A model generated the notes under the pieces. The model made no database searches. It was not told where the DNA came from and saw only the letters and a program-made list of their open reading frames with translations. From positions 1 to 64,000 of the forward strand of contig NZ_KB907805.1 of the NCBI RefSeq assembly GCF_000382225.1: DNA of 64,000 nt, in the 5' to 3' direction. Shown in pieces: positions 32,136 to 39,854 of this stretch (the first letter of the stretch is position 1; each line of letters opens with the position of its first letter). Made by a program: the position numbers and the translations under genes. Source of the DNA: Hymenobacter aerophilus DSM 13606 (GTDB lineage Bacteria; Bacteroidota; Bacteroidia; Cytophagales; Hymenobacteraceae).

Positions 32136-34106
32136 GTTAAAGAACTGCCAGCGCAGGCCGAATTCGAGGCGGCGGGGCAGGGCGGTGTAATAGGGCGTGG
32201 CGAAGTAGCCCGACTGGGCCTTGAACTGGTTGACGTAGGCCACTTTCAGAAACACGCCCACCGTTTTGATGTCGGCATTCACGAACACGTCGGCCACCGG
32301 TACGCTGCGGATGGTGAAGTGGTCCTGCACGAAGAACTGCTGGGTGCTGGGGCTGTAGTCGTAGGCCTGCCAGCGCGACTGGTAGTAGCCCTGCACGCCC
32401 ACCTGCCCGAACAGCGCCTTCTTGAACAAGTAGCCCTGATAATACAGCCGCGCCTCGCCCACCACGGCCGGAATGTGCAGGGCCGGGTTGTCGGAGCCGG
32501 CGCCGGCCGTGAAGGTGGCCTGGGTTTCGAAGAACAGCTTGCCCACGCTGCCGCGGTAGTGGCCCATCAGGCTGCTGATCAGAAACTCCTCTTTGGCCTG
32601 CCGGGGGCCCAGCAGGTGGCGCTTATCGGCGCCGGTGGCGTAGTAGATGTAGTTGTTCAGGTACGCGGCCGTGCCCACCACCTCCACGAAATGCACGCCC
32701 AGCTGCCGGGCGGCCCGCACCCGCAGCTGCTGTACCTGCACGTTATCAAAGTTATTATCCCAGCGGAAGTGGTTGCCCCATAGCTGCTGCTCGGTGAGCG
32801 TGGGCGCCACGCTGGTCAGCAGCAGCTCGCCGCTCAGAAAGCCCAGCCGGGCCCGGCCGCTGAGCCAGTATTCGGTCTGCGCCGGGTCCTTCAGATCGGG
32901 CTTGATTTCGCCGGCCGTTTCGATGGCGAACTGCCGGTACTGAAACGCCGCCGTGCCACCCGCAAACAGCTGGGTGCCCCCTTGCGGGCGCAGCGTATCG
33001 CGCGCCACCGCCGGCGAGCCGTAGGCCGAGCGCGTTTTAAGCGAAAAAAAGCGCTGGCGGGTATACAGCCGGTAGCTCACCAGCTGGCTCTGCCCCAGTA
33101 CGCCCACGGTGTTTTCGAGCTGCCGGAACTCAGCCCGGTCGTCGGTGAGGGCCGTGCTGAGCAGCGGCGCGCCGGGGTAAAACGGGTAGAGGCCGGCGCT
33201 GGCCGGCACCGGCTGCTTGTCTTCGTAGCGGTTAAGCTGCCGGCTCCAGTCGATGAGCTGGTACGCCGTCAGCCCCCGGCCCAGCAAATCGTAGCGGTGC
33301 AGCAGCCGGGCCCGGTCGCGCGAGTCGCGGTTTTTGGCCTGGGTCAGGTTCACCTGCTCGCGTTGGTAATCAAACAGCTCGCTCAGGTCGAGTTTTGTAC
33401 CCGGCAGGCCGTCGTCAATAGTATCGGAAGCCAGGGGCCGGATGCCGCCCTGCTCGGCCACCGTGTGGCGGGCCGTGGCAAAGTGGCCCATGGCCCGGTA
33501 GCGGTTGTTGGGCGACTGGTAACGGGCGAAAAACGTAAAGTTGTTGTGCTCAGTCTGGCCCGTTTTGGTGTTGCTGACGGCCAGAATCTTGTTGCTCCCG
33601 AGCCGCTCGTAGTTGAAGCCCACGTTGAAGCGCTTTTTGAGGCTGCGGGCGTAGCCCAGCTCGAACACCTGCTCGTAGGGGTTACCCTGAAAAAACCGAA
33701 AAAACGTGTACGGCGACTTCGTGTCGTAGTAATTCACGTCGTCGGGCTGGCGGGCGTACTGGTCGAACACATTGCGGCCCAGACGGGCGCCCAGCTGGCG
33801 GTTGGCCTGCCACAGCAGCGGCCGCGAAGCCGAGCCGAAGTAGCCCAGCGTCTGCTGAAACGCGGTGTCGTGGGTCCAGTAGCGGTTCTGGGGCAGGCGC
33901 GTCAGGGTCGAGTCCACCACCCGGCCCACGGTGTCGCCGCGCAGCAGGTCGCGTTCCTTGAGCACGAAAGTGGTGTGCGCCCCGTAGGTGTTGCGGGTCG
34001 AGTCGTCGAGAATCTGGGCGCGGCCGGCCCTCGGGTTCAGCAGGGCCAGGGCCAGCAGGCCGGCCAGCAGCAGCCAGCGCAGCGGCGTTTTATAGAAGAA
34101 TAACAA
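32133..34106 (-). CDS. Putative outer-membrane porin (Porin_10-like)
   Basis: About 657 residues. A signal peptide (TPLRWLLLAGLLALALLNPRAGRAQ without the first residues) is followed by alternating beta-strand sequence over the whole length. The protein ends in an aromatic residue pair (WQFFN), as outer-membrane barrels do. The size, the conserved FFRFFQGNPYEQVFELGY and the barrel pattern fit the Porin_10 family of Bacteroidota. The start is uncertain: there is no ATG in the frame near the signal peptide. TTG 34106 gives a normal signal peptide and lies seven bases after the lpxK stop, so the two are likely translationally coupled. Confidence 0.75.
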   Translation of the reverse strand: MLFFYKTPLRWLLLAGLLALALLNPRAGRAQILDDSTRNTYGAHTTFVLKERDLLRGDTVGRVVDSTLTRLPQNRYWTHDTAFQQTLGYFGSASRPLLWQANRQLGARLGRNVFDQYARQPDDVNYYDTKSPYTFFRFFQGNPYEQVFELGYARSLKKRFNVGFNYERLGSNKILAVSNTKTGQTEHNNFTFFARYQSPNNRYRAMGHFATARHTVAEQGGIRPLASDTIDDGLPGTKLDLSELFDYQREQVNLTQAKNRDSRDRARLLHRYDLLGRGLTAYQLIDWSRQLNRYEDKQPVPASAGLYPFYPGAPLLSTALTDDRAEFRQLENTVGVLGQSQLVSYRLYTRQRFFSLKTRSAYGSPAVARDTLRPQGGTQLFAGGTAAFQYRQFAIETAGEIKPDLKDPAQTEYWLSGRARLGFLSGELLLTSVAPTLTEQQLWGNHFRWDNNFDNVQVQQLRVRAARQLGVHFVEVVGTAAYLNNYIYYATGADKRHLLGPRQAKEEFLISSLMGHYRGSVGKLFFETQATFTAGAGSDNPALHIPAVVGEARLYYQGYLFKKALFGQVGVQGYYQSRWQAYDYSPSTQQFFVQDHFTIRSVPVADVFVNADIKTVGVFLKVAYVNQFKAQSGYFATPYYTALPRRLEFGLRWQFFN

Positions 34107-34113
34107 CGGAAAA

Positions 34114-35190
34114 TCAGCCAACGGCGGGAAGCGGAAAGGTCGGGGCGAGCAGGGAAGCCAGCCGGGCCTCCCCGTCGGCGAGGAACCGGACGGTAATCGG
34201 GATGTAAAATACGGGCAAATCGGCCACACTTGCCGCCAGCGCGGGCTCCTGCAGCCGGGCCGCGTCCTTCTGGGTGGTCAGAACGCACTGGCCGGGCTGG
34301 CATTGTGCCGCCAGGGCCGCCAGTTCGGCGGATGTGAAGGCATGGTGGTCGGCGAAGCGGGCGTGGTGGGCGACGCGGTAGCCGGCCGCCGCCAGGTGCG
34401 CCAGCAGCGGGCCGGGCTGGGCAATGCCGGTCAGCAGCAGCACTTCGCTCCCACCCGCTGGTGCCGCTACCAGGCCGGCCGCCGTGCCGGGCACGGGCAC
34501 CGGCGGGCCGTAGTCGTAGCCGGAAAACAGTACCGGTACTGCGGGCCGGGCGTAGCGGTGCACCTGCGCCGTAATAGCCGCCCGGGCCGCCGCGCTCAGG
34601 TCGGGCGCGCATTTGGTGATGATGACGGCGTCGGCGCGGGCGGCCCCGGCGCGGCTTTCGCGCAGGCGGCCGGCGGGCAGCACGTGGTCGGCGTAAAAAG
34701 GCCGCTGCTGCTCGCTAAGCAGAATATTGATGGTCGGCCGCACGCGGCGGTGCTGGTAGGCATCGTCGAGCACTACGGCCGTACTATACGGTGCGTCAGC
34801 CAGCAGCTGCCGGATGCCGGCCGCCCGGTCTTCGCTCACGGCCACTGGCACGGTGCCGCCAAACTGCCCGAACTGCTGCCAGGGCTCGTCGCCCACCGTA
34901 GCGGCCGAATCGAGGGCCGTGGCGAGGCGGTAGCCCCGGGTGCGGCGGCCGTAGCCCCGGCTCAGCAGGGCCGGGTGCTGCCCGCGGGCCTGCAGCCAGG
35001 CCACCAGCCAGGCCACATGGGGCGTTTTGCCGGTGCCGCCCACCCGCAGGTTGCCCACGCTGACAACGGGCACCTCCGCGAAGGCCACGCTACGCTTCCA
35101 GCCCCGGTCGTAGAGCCAGTTACGCCCCGCCAGCACGGCCGCGTAGAGCCAGCTGAAAGGCAGCAGTAAAATGGTCAGGAGAGAATTCAA
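34114..35190 (-). CDS. lpxK: Tetraacyldisaccharide 4'-kinase (lipid A synthesis)
   Basis: About 358 residues. LpxK phosphorylates the 4' position of the lipid A disaccharide at the inner membrane. The N-terminal membrane anchor is LLNSLLTILLLPFSWLYAAVL. The P-loop is VGNLRVGGTGKTPHV, and the partner VLDDAYQHRRVRP carries the DDxxQHR motif typical of LpxK. TTG 35190 puts the anchor right at the start, as in relatives. An ATG at 35238 is also in frame, but it lies inside a repeat hairpin. The porin gene follows seven bases later. Confidence 0.9.
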   Translation of the reverse strand: MNSLLTILLLPFSWLYAAVLAGRNWLYDRGWKRSVAFAEVPVVSVGNLRVGGTGKTPHVAWLVAWLQARGQHPALLSRGYGRRTRGYRLATALDSAATVGDEPWQQFGQFGGTVPVAVSEDRAAGIRQLLADAPYSTAVVLDDAYQHRRVRPTINILLSEQQRPFYADHVLPAGRLRESRAGAARADAVIITKCAPDLSAAARAAITAQVHRYARPAVPVLFSGYDYGPPVPVPGTAAGLVAAPAGGSEVLLLTGIAQPGPLLAHLAAAGYRVAHHARFADHHAFTSAELAALAAQCQPGQCVLTTQKDAARLQEPALAASVADLPVFYIPITVRFLADGEARLASLLAPTFPLPAVG

Positions 35191-35218
35191 AAGGCTATTT
35201 TCTGGGCCGCTGAAACGG

Positions 35219-35316
35219 TTTGTAGAGACGCGACCCATCGCGTCTCCTCGTTGCTGACGTTGACCGTTCGGTATCTGACCGTTCAACAACGAGACGCAAA
35301 TATGCGTCTCTACACC
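35219..35316. repeat. Paired hairpins TGTAGAGACGCG...
   Basis: The arms GTAGAGACGC...GCGTCTC (35222-35246) and GAGACGCAAATATGCGTCTC (35291-35310) are each a hairpin. Together, extended with TCGTTG/CAACGA and TGACCGTTCG, they form a larger mirrored element. It fills the divergent lpxK/SMUG2 spacer and contains the alternative lpxK ATG at 35238. Confidence 0.85.
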
Positions 35317-35463
35317 GTTGCGGCCGCCGCAAAAGTAGCGGGTTGGGCTGGGTTGGCGGGCAGTTTCAGACCAGAAAGCCACCTTTGCTTCCATGAGCTC
35401 GTAGTTCTCATGCGGCCTTTCCTGCGCGCCCTTCCCCCGTCCCTGCTCCCATCTTTCCCACCC

Positions 35464-36141
35464 ATGCCCTTTGCCGACCGCCTGCTCCAGTCCCTCACCG
35501 ATTTCCCGCTGCCCCCGCCTCTGCCCGATGGCGTGACGGCCTACAGCCCCTACCAGGAGCCGGAGCCACGGGCGCTGTTCACCGAGTTTGCCCGCCGCTA
35601 CTATACTGGCGACCAACCCCGGGTGGCGGTGCTGGGCATCAACCCCGGCCGGCTGGGCAACGGCCGCAGCGGCGTGGCCTTCACCGACGGGCCGGCCCTC
35701 ACGGCCTGGGGAATCGAGCACGCGCTGCCGATGCGCCGCGAGCCGTCGAGCGAGTTTATGCAGGCCGTGGTGGAGGGCTGGGGCGGCCCGGAGCCGTTCT
35801 ACCGGCAGTTCTACGTCGGCTCGCTCTACCCGCTGGTGCTGCTCAAGGATGGCCGCAACTACAACTTCTACGACGCGCCGGCCCTCACCGAAGCCCTTTG
35901 GCCCGACATCCAAACCAACCTGCGGCAGCTGGTAACAGATGTGGGCGTGGCCCGGCCGGCGGCCGTGTGCCTGGGCCGGCGCAACGCCAAGTTCTTTCAG
36001 CGCCTCAACGATGAGCTGGGCCTTTTCGAGCAGCTGTACGTGCTCGACCACCCGCGCTACCTCATGCAGTACCAGCGCCGCTGCCTAACCGAAAACGTGG
36101 CCCGTTACGTGGAAGTATTGGCCCAGGCCGCCGGGTTGTAG
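35464..36141 (+). CDS. SMUG2-like DNA glycosylase (DUF4918)
   Basis: A 225-residue protein of the uracil-DNA glycosylase superfamily. The water-activating loop LGINPGRLGNGRSGVAFTDG (about residues 57-76) and the later VCLGRRNAKFF and LDHPRYL (the His-containing intercalation loop) match the SMUG2/DUF4918 family. It would remove uracil or damaged bases. ATG 35464 is preferred, since the longer frame upstream is encoded by the repeat. It is divergent from lpxK and its short 5' side holds no clear promoter box. Confidence 0.85.
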   Translation: MPFADRLLQSLTDFPLPPPLPDGVTAYSPYQEPEPRALFTEFARRYYTGDQPRVAVLGINPGRLGNGRSGVAFTDGPALTAWGIEHALPMRREPSSEFMQAVVEGWGGPEPFYRQFYVGSLYPLVLLKDGRNYNFYDAPALTEALWPDIQTNLRQLVTDVGVARPAAVCLGRRNAKFFQRLNDELGLFEQLYVLDHPRYLMQYQRRCLTENVARYVEVLAQAAGL

Positions 36142-36246
36142 CGCGATTCGCAGAACAGCCGTAGCGCGAAGCTTCCGCTTCGCGTATCGTTGAACGATGT
36201 CGTGTAAAAGTCAGCAACGACACGCGAAGTGGAAGCTTCGCGCTAC
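36139..36246. repeat. Inverted repeat GTAGCGCGAAGCTTCC
   Basis: The arms at 36161-36185 (GTAGCGCGAAGCTTCCGCTTCGCGT) and 36222-36246 face each other, and a partial extra copy precedes the first (36139-36147). The left part starts in the last codons of the SMUG2-like gene (the TAG stop lies in GTTGTAGCGCG). Confidence 0.85.
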
Positions 36247-36267
36247 ATTCAGGCGGCCTGGGCCAGC

Positions 36268-36275
36268 TATTTTTG
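36268..36275 (+). promoter_or_regulatory. -7 box of the nif3 gene (TATTTTTG)
   Basis: An exact TAnnTTTG match, 20 bases before the ATG at 36296. No -33 TTTG is at correct spacing. Confidence 0.5.
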
Positions 36276-36295
36276 CCTTTTAACTCCCACTTGAT

Positions 36296-37396
36296 ATGCC
36301 CCAACTACTCGACCTGATGCGCGTGCTGGAAGCCGCCGCCCCGCTGGCTTACCAGGAAAGCTACGACAACGCCGGCCTGCAGTGCGGCGACCCGCAGATG
36401 GACATAACGGGCGTGCTCATCAGCCTCGACTGCACCCCGGCTGTGGTCGACGAGGCCATCCGGCGCGGTTGCAACGTGGTGGTAGCCCACCATCCGCTCA
36501 TCTTCAAGCCCCTCAAGCGCCTGACGGGGGCCAACGAGGTGGAGCAGACGCTGCTGAAGGCTATCCGGCACGACGTGGCCCTGTATGCCGCCCACACCAA
36601 CCTCGACAACGTGGCCCACGGCGTCAACCGCCAGCTGGCCAATAAGCTGGGGCTGGAAAACGGCCGCATCCTCGACCCCAAACCGGGTTTGCTGGCCAAG
36701 CTCATTACCTACGTGCCGGCCCCGCAGACCGCGGCCGTGCTGGCGGCGCTTTACGCGGCCGGAGCGGGGCAGGTGGGGCAGTACTCCGAGTGCAGCTTCC
36801 GCACGGAGGGCACGTTCACGTTTACGCCCGGTGCGGGCACCAACCCGTTTGTGGGCCAGCCCGGCCAGCCCCACACCGGCTCCGAGCAACGCGTGGAAGT
36901 GCTGCTGCCGCTGCACCTGCAACGGTCGGCGCTGGCCGCGTTGCGCGCCGCGCATCCGTATGAAGAAGTGGCCTACGAAATCGTGAAGCTCGAAAACAGC
37001 CACCAGGATGTGGGCTCGGGCTTTGTGGGTGAGCTGCCCGAGGCGCTGAGCCCGGCCGAGTTCCGGCAGCGGCTGCGGCAGGCGCTGGGCGTGCCGGTGG
37101 TGAAGTACACCGACTTCGAGCGGCCCATTAAAAAAGTGGCGCTGTGCGGCGGGGCAGGCGCGTTTCTGATTGGCAAAGCCCGCGCCGCCGGAGCCGACGC
37201 CTACGTGACCGGCGACCTGAAATACCACGAATATTTCGGCGCCGAAGGCCGGCTGATGCTTTGCGACGTCGGCCATTTTGAGAGCGAGCAATTCACCGGC
37301 GAAATATTCCGGGATTTGCTTGCCGCGAACTTTGGAAGTACTTTTGCGGTCTTAATCGCACAGACCCTCACCAACCCCGTCCGATATGATTTCTAA
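36296..37396 (+). CDS. Nif3-like dinuclear metal centre protein
   Basis: A 366-residue NIF3/YqfO protein, often annotated as a GTP cyclohydrolase I type 2 homologue. Visible ligands are the HHPLIF block near residue 65, HTNLDN near 100, and HFE near 325 (DVGHFESEQ). A central CutA-like domain (residues about 140-250) is present, giving the longer form seen in Bacteroidota and Bacillus. The metal-dependent activity is uncertain. It overlaps the next gene by 11 bases, so they are likely co-transcribed and perhaps coupled. Confidence 0.9.
   Translation: MPQLLDLMRVLEAAAPLAYQESYDNAGLQCGDPQMDITGVLISLDCTPAVVDEAIRRGCNVVVAHHPLIFKPLKRLTGANEVEQTLLKAIRHDVALYAAHTNLDNVAHGVNRQLANKLGLENGRILDPKPGLLAKLITYVPAPQTAAVLAALYAAGAGQVGQYSECSFRTEGTFTFTPGAGTNPFVGQPGQPHTGSEQRVEVLLPLHLQRSALAALRAAHPYEEVAYEIVKLENSHQDVGSGFVGELPEALSPAEFRQRLRQALGVPVVKYTDFERPIKKVALCGGAGAFLIGKARAAGADAYVTGDLKYHEYFGAEGRLMLCDVGHFESEQFTGEIFRDLLAANFGSTFAVLIAQTLTNPVRYDF
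37315..37346 (+). promoter_or_regulatory. Promoter inside the 3' end of nif3
   Basis: TTTG at 37315-37318 and TACTTTTG at 37339-37346 are separated by 20 bases, which is close to the Bacteroidota consensus TTTG-N19-TAnnTTTG. It lies 40 bases before the CT398-like gene and would transcribe it independently of nif3. Confidence 0.65.
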
Positions 37397-38138
37397 CCCA
37401 GCCGCCGCGGAAGTTACCGTTGCCAGCAAACTGGAGAACCTGCTACACCTGCAGCAAATTGACTCGCAACTGGACGAAATTCGGCGCGTACGCGGCGATT
37501 TGCCCGAGGAAGTGCAGGACCTGGAGGACGAAATTGCCGGCTACGAGGTGCGCGTCAGCAAGTTCGACGAGGAAATTGCCGGCCTCAACGACCAGATCAA
37601 GCAGCGCAAGCAGGCCATCAAGGATGCCGACGGCCTGATCAAGCGCTACGAGGAGCAGCAGCAGAACGTGCGCAACAACCGCGAGTACGAGGCGGTGGCC
37701 AAGGAAATCGAGCTGCAGAAGCTGGAAATCCAGATTGCCGAGAAGAAAATGAAGGAGGCTCAGTACCAGATTGAGCAGAAAAACAACGACATCAGCGGCA
37801 CCAAGCAGCGCCTGATTGAGCGGAAGAAAGACCTCGACAACAAGAAGGGCGAGCTGGAAACCATCATCGGCGAGAGTGAGGCCGACGAGAAGAAGCTCAT
37901 GGACCAGCGCAACAAGGCCGTGAAGCCCATCGAAGACCGCCTGCTGACGGCCTACACCCGCATCCGCGGCAACGTGCGCAACGGCCTGGCCGTGGTAGAG
38001 GTGAAGCGCGACGCCTGCGGCGGCTGCTTCAACACGGTGCCCCCCCAGCGCCAGGCGGATATCATCTCGCACAAGAAAATCATCGTTTGTGAGCACTGCG
38101 GCCGCATTTTCGCCGACGTGGAGGCCCGCGGCGAGTAA
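37386..38138 (+). CDS. CT398-like coiled-coil zinc-ribbon protein
   Basis: A 250-residue protein with a long coiled coil (about residues 15-190, many Lys/Glu/Gln heptads) and a C-terminal zinc ribbon. The four cysteines C211, C214, C235 and C238 are clear (CGGC, CEHC). It resembles C4-type zinc-ribbon proteins such as Chlamydia CT398 and Helicobacter HP0958. The latter act as RpoN/flagellar chaperones, but this genome shows no flagellar genes here. It follows nif3 with an 11-base overlap and has its own promoter and terminator. Confidence 0.85.
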   Translation: MISNPAAAEVTVASKLENLLHLQQIDSQLDEIRRVRGDLPEEVQDLEDEIAGYEVRVSKFDEEIAGLNDQIKQRKQAIKDADGLIKRYEEQQQNVRNNREYEAVAKEIELQKLEIQIAEKKMKEAQYQIEQKNNDISGTKQRLIERKKDLDNKKGELETIIGESEADEKKLMDQRNKAVKPIEDRLLTAYTRIRGNVRNGLAVVEVKRDACGGCFNTVPPQRQADIISHKKIIVCEHCGRIFADVEARGE

Positions 38139-38159
38139 GCAGCTTATGTTTTAGCTTCG

Positions 38160-38193
38160 AAGAACGGCCTCTTTCCGGGGCCGTTCTTTTTTT
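38160..38193 (+). terminator. Terminator after the CT398-like gene
   Basis: The stem AAGAACGGCC (38160-38169) pairs with GGCCGTTCTT (38179-38188), with a nine-base loop and a following T run. It separates this gene from the TPR gene, whose start is only six bases further. Confidence 0.9.
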
Positions 38194-38198
38194 ATTCT

Positions 38199-39701
38199 AT
38201 GGAATTTCCCGCAGAGGTGCGCCGAGGATTTCGCAGAGGTGCGCTGAGAGCGTGCTGGCTGGTCGTACTCTGCTCAGCGAACCTCTGCGCGGCCCTCGGC
38301 GCGCCTCTGCGGGAACCCGTATCAGACCTCACGCCCACCCAGGTCCGCGCCTACGCCGAGGTGCTGAACATGCGCCCCGCCGCCGCCCGGGCGTTGCTGG
38401 GCCCCGGAACCGATGCCGGCACGCTGCTGGTGCAGGATTGCCTGAGCATCACCGAGCTGCTCGTCAGCCAGGATGCCGCCCGTTTTGCAGGCACCGTGCA
38501 GGCCCAGGACCGGCATCTGGCGGCGCTCGAAAATCAAACGGGGCCGCTGGCCGAGTATGCGGCGGCCGAAATCCGGCTGCACCAAGCGGCGGCGCAAGTC
38601 GTGTTTGGCCAGGAGGTACGCGGGGCCTGGAGCCTGCGCCGCAGCTACCAGGCCATGCAGCGCGTAACCGAGCGCTACCCCAACTACCTGCCGGCCCGCA
38701 AAACGCTCGGGATGCTGCAGTTTTTCATTGGCTCGCTGCCCGAAGGCTACCGCTGGTTTCTACGCCTGCTGGGGTTGCCGGGCTCGGTAGATGCGGGTTT
38801 GGCCAACCTGCGCCGGGCCGCCAGCCAGCCCAACGATTTCCAGCTTGAAGCCCGGCTGGTGCTGGCTTTGCTCGAAGAAACCTATTACAAGAAGCCCGCC
38901 GCGGCCCTGGCCCTGGTGGAGAATCTGCGCCGGCAGCAGCCCGAAAACCAGCTGGTTACGTTCCTGCTCGTCAGCCAGCTGAAAAAACAGCACCGCACCG
39001 ACGAGGCCCTGGTGGCCTACCGCGCCCGCCCCACTGGCCCGGCCTACCTGCCACTGCCCTACCTGCACCACCTAGCCGCCGACCTGCTGCTCTACCAGGG
39101 CCAGTACCCGGCCGCGCGCCGCGAAAACGAGCTGTTTCTGCAGCAGTACCGCGGCCGGCACTACCTGAAGGATGCCTACTTCAAGCTGTACCTGGCCTGC
39201 TGGCTGGGAGGCGATGCGCCGGCCGCCGCCCGCTACCGCGCCCGCATCGGTCCGGCGGGCCGCACGGTGCTGGAAGAGGACAACTACGCCCAACGCTTCT
39301 TCGACGACCCGCAGCCGCTCGATGCCACGCTCACCCGCGCCCGCCTCCAGATTGACGGCGGCTACTACCGTCCGGCCCTGGCTACGCTGGCCACCTTCCG
39401 GGCCACCGCCACTACGCCCCTGCGCAACCAGCTGGAGCTGCTCTACCGCCGCGCCCGGGCCCTGCACCTGCTCGGCCAGCCCGACTCGGCCCGCGTGCTC
39501 TACGCCCAGACCATTGCCCGCGCCGGCCTCGCGCCGTATTACTACGCGCCGCAGTCGGCGCTGCAGCTGGGCTACCTGTACCAGCTGGCGGGCCAGAAGA
39601 ATACGGCCAAGACGTATTTCCAGAAGGCCCTGAGCTACCCCAAGCACGAGTACAAGAACAGCACCGACACCAAGGCCAAGCTGGCGCTGGCCGAGCTGTA
39701 A
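38199..39701 (+). CDS. Tetratricopeptide repeat protein with a repeat-derived signal peptide
   Basis: A 500-residue protein of mostly helical repeats (TPR-like), ending in YFQKALSYPKHEYKNSTDTKAKLALAEL-type units. Residues 1-40 behave as a signal peptide: basic RRGFRRGALR, hydrophobic ACWLVVLCSANLCAALG, then a possible cleavage after GA. However, these codons lie within a mirrored CGCAGAGG repeat (38203-38319). The conserved TPR body starts at about residue 45 (LTPTQVRAYAEVLNM). The first internal Met, at 57, is too late for export. The role is unknown; probably it is a periplasmic scaffold protein. Confidence 0.8.
   Translation: MEFPAEVRRGFRRGALRACWLVVLCSANLCAALGAPLREPVSDLTPTQVRAYAEVLNMRPAAARALLGPGTDAGTLLVQDCLSITELLVSQDAARFAGTVQAQDRHLAALENQTGPLAEYAAAEIRLHQAAAQVVFGQEVRGAWSLRRSYQAMQRVTERYPNYLPARKTLGMLQFFIGSLPEGYRWFLRLLGLPGSVDAGLANLRRAASQPNDFQLEARLVLALLEETYYKKPAAALALVENLRRQQPENQLVTFLLVSQLKKQHRTDEALVAYRARPTGPAYLPLPYLHHLAADLLLYQGQYPAARRENELFLQQYRGRHYLKDAYFKLYLACWLGGDAPAAARYRARIGPAGRTVLEEDNYAQRFFDDPQPLDATLTRARLQIDGGYYRPALATLATFRATATTPLRNQLELLYRRARALHLLGQPDSARVLYAQTIARAGLAPYYYAPQSALQLGYLYQLAGQKNTAKTYFQKALSYPKHEYKNSTDTKAKLALAEL
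38203..38319. repeat. Mirrored repeat of CGCAGAGG units at the start of the TPR gene
   Basis: The left arm (TTTCCCGCAGAGGTGCGCCG..., about 38203-38248) and right arm (GAACCTCTGCGCGGCCCTCGG..., 38279-38319) are reverse complements at most positions, with an approximately 30-base centre. The same family occurs as a single arm at 2024-2070. The element lies wholly inside the open frame. Confidence 0.85.
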
Positions 39702-39786
39702 CGCGAACTTTGTAGTTCGCGGGAGTGAACGGTAGTTGCCAGGCCAGCAGCCCGTTCGTTCCCGCGAACTACAAAGTTCGCGTTAC
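39702..39786. repeat. Mirrored pair of the GCGAACTACAAAGTTCGC repeat
   Basis: The left copy (ACGCGAACTTTGTAGTTCGCGGGA, 39702-39723) and right copy (CCCGCGAACTACAAAGTTCGCGTTA, 39762-39785) face each other across 38 bases. The TPR stop codon TAA is part of the left arm. It is the same family as 26148-26281. Confidence 0.9.
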
Positions 39787-39816
39787 AGCTCGGCCGGCTC
39801 AGCAAAGCCACTCCAT

Positions 39817-39850
39817 TTTGCCGCTTCCCCTGGCGCAAATCGTACTTTTG
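39817..39850 (+). promoter_or_regulatory. Promoter of pabB (TTTG-N22-TACTTTTG)
   Basis: TTTG at 39817-39820 and TACTTTTG at 39843-39850 match the Bacteroidota consensus. The proposed GTG start of pabB lies only four bases after the box, so transcription would begin at or next to the start codon. Confidence 0.6.
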
Positions 39851-39854
39851 CTTT

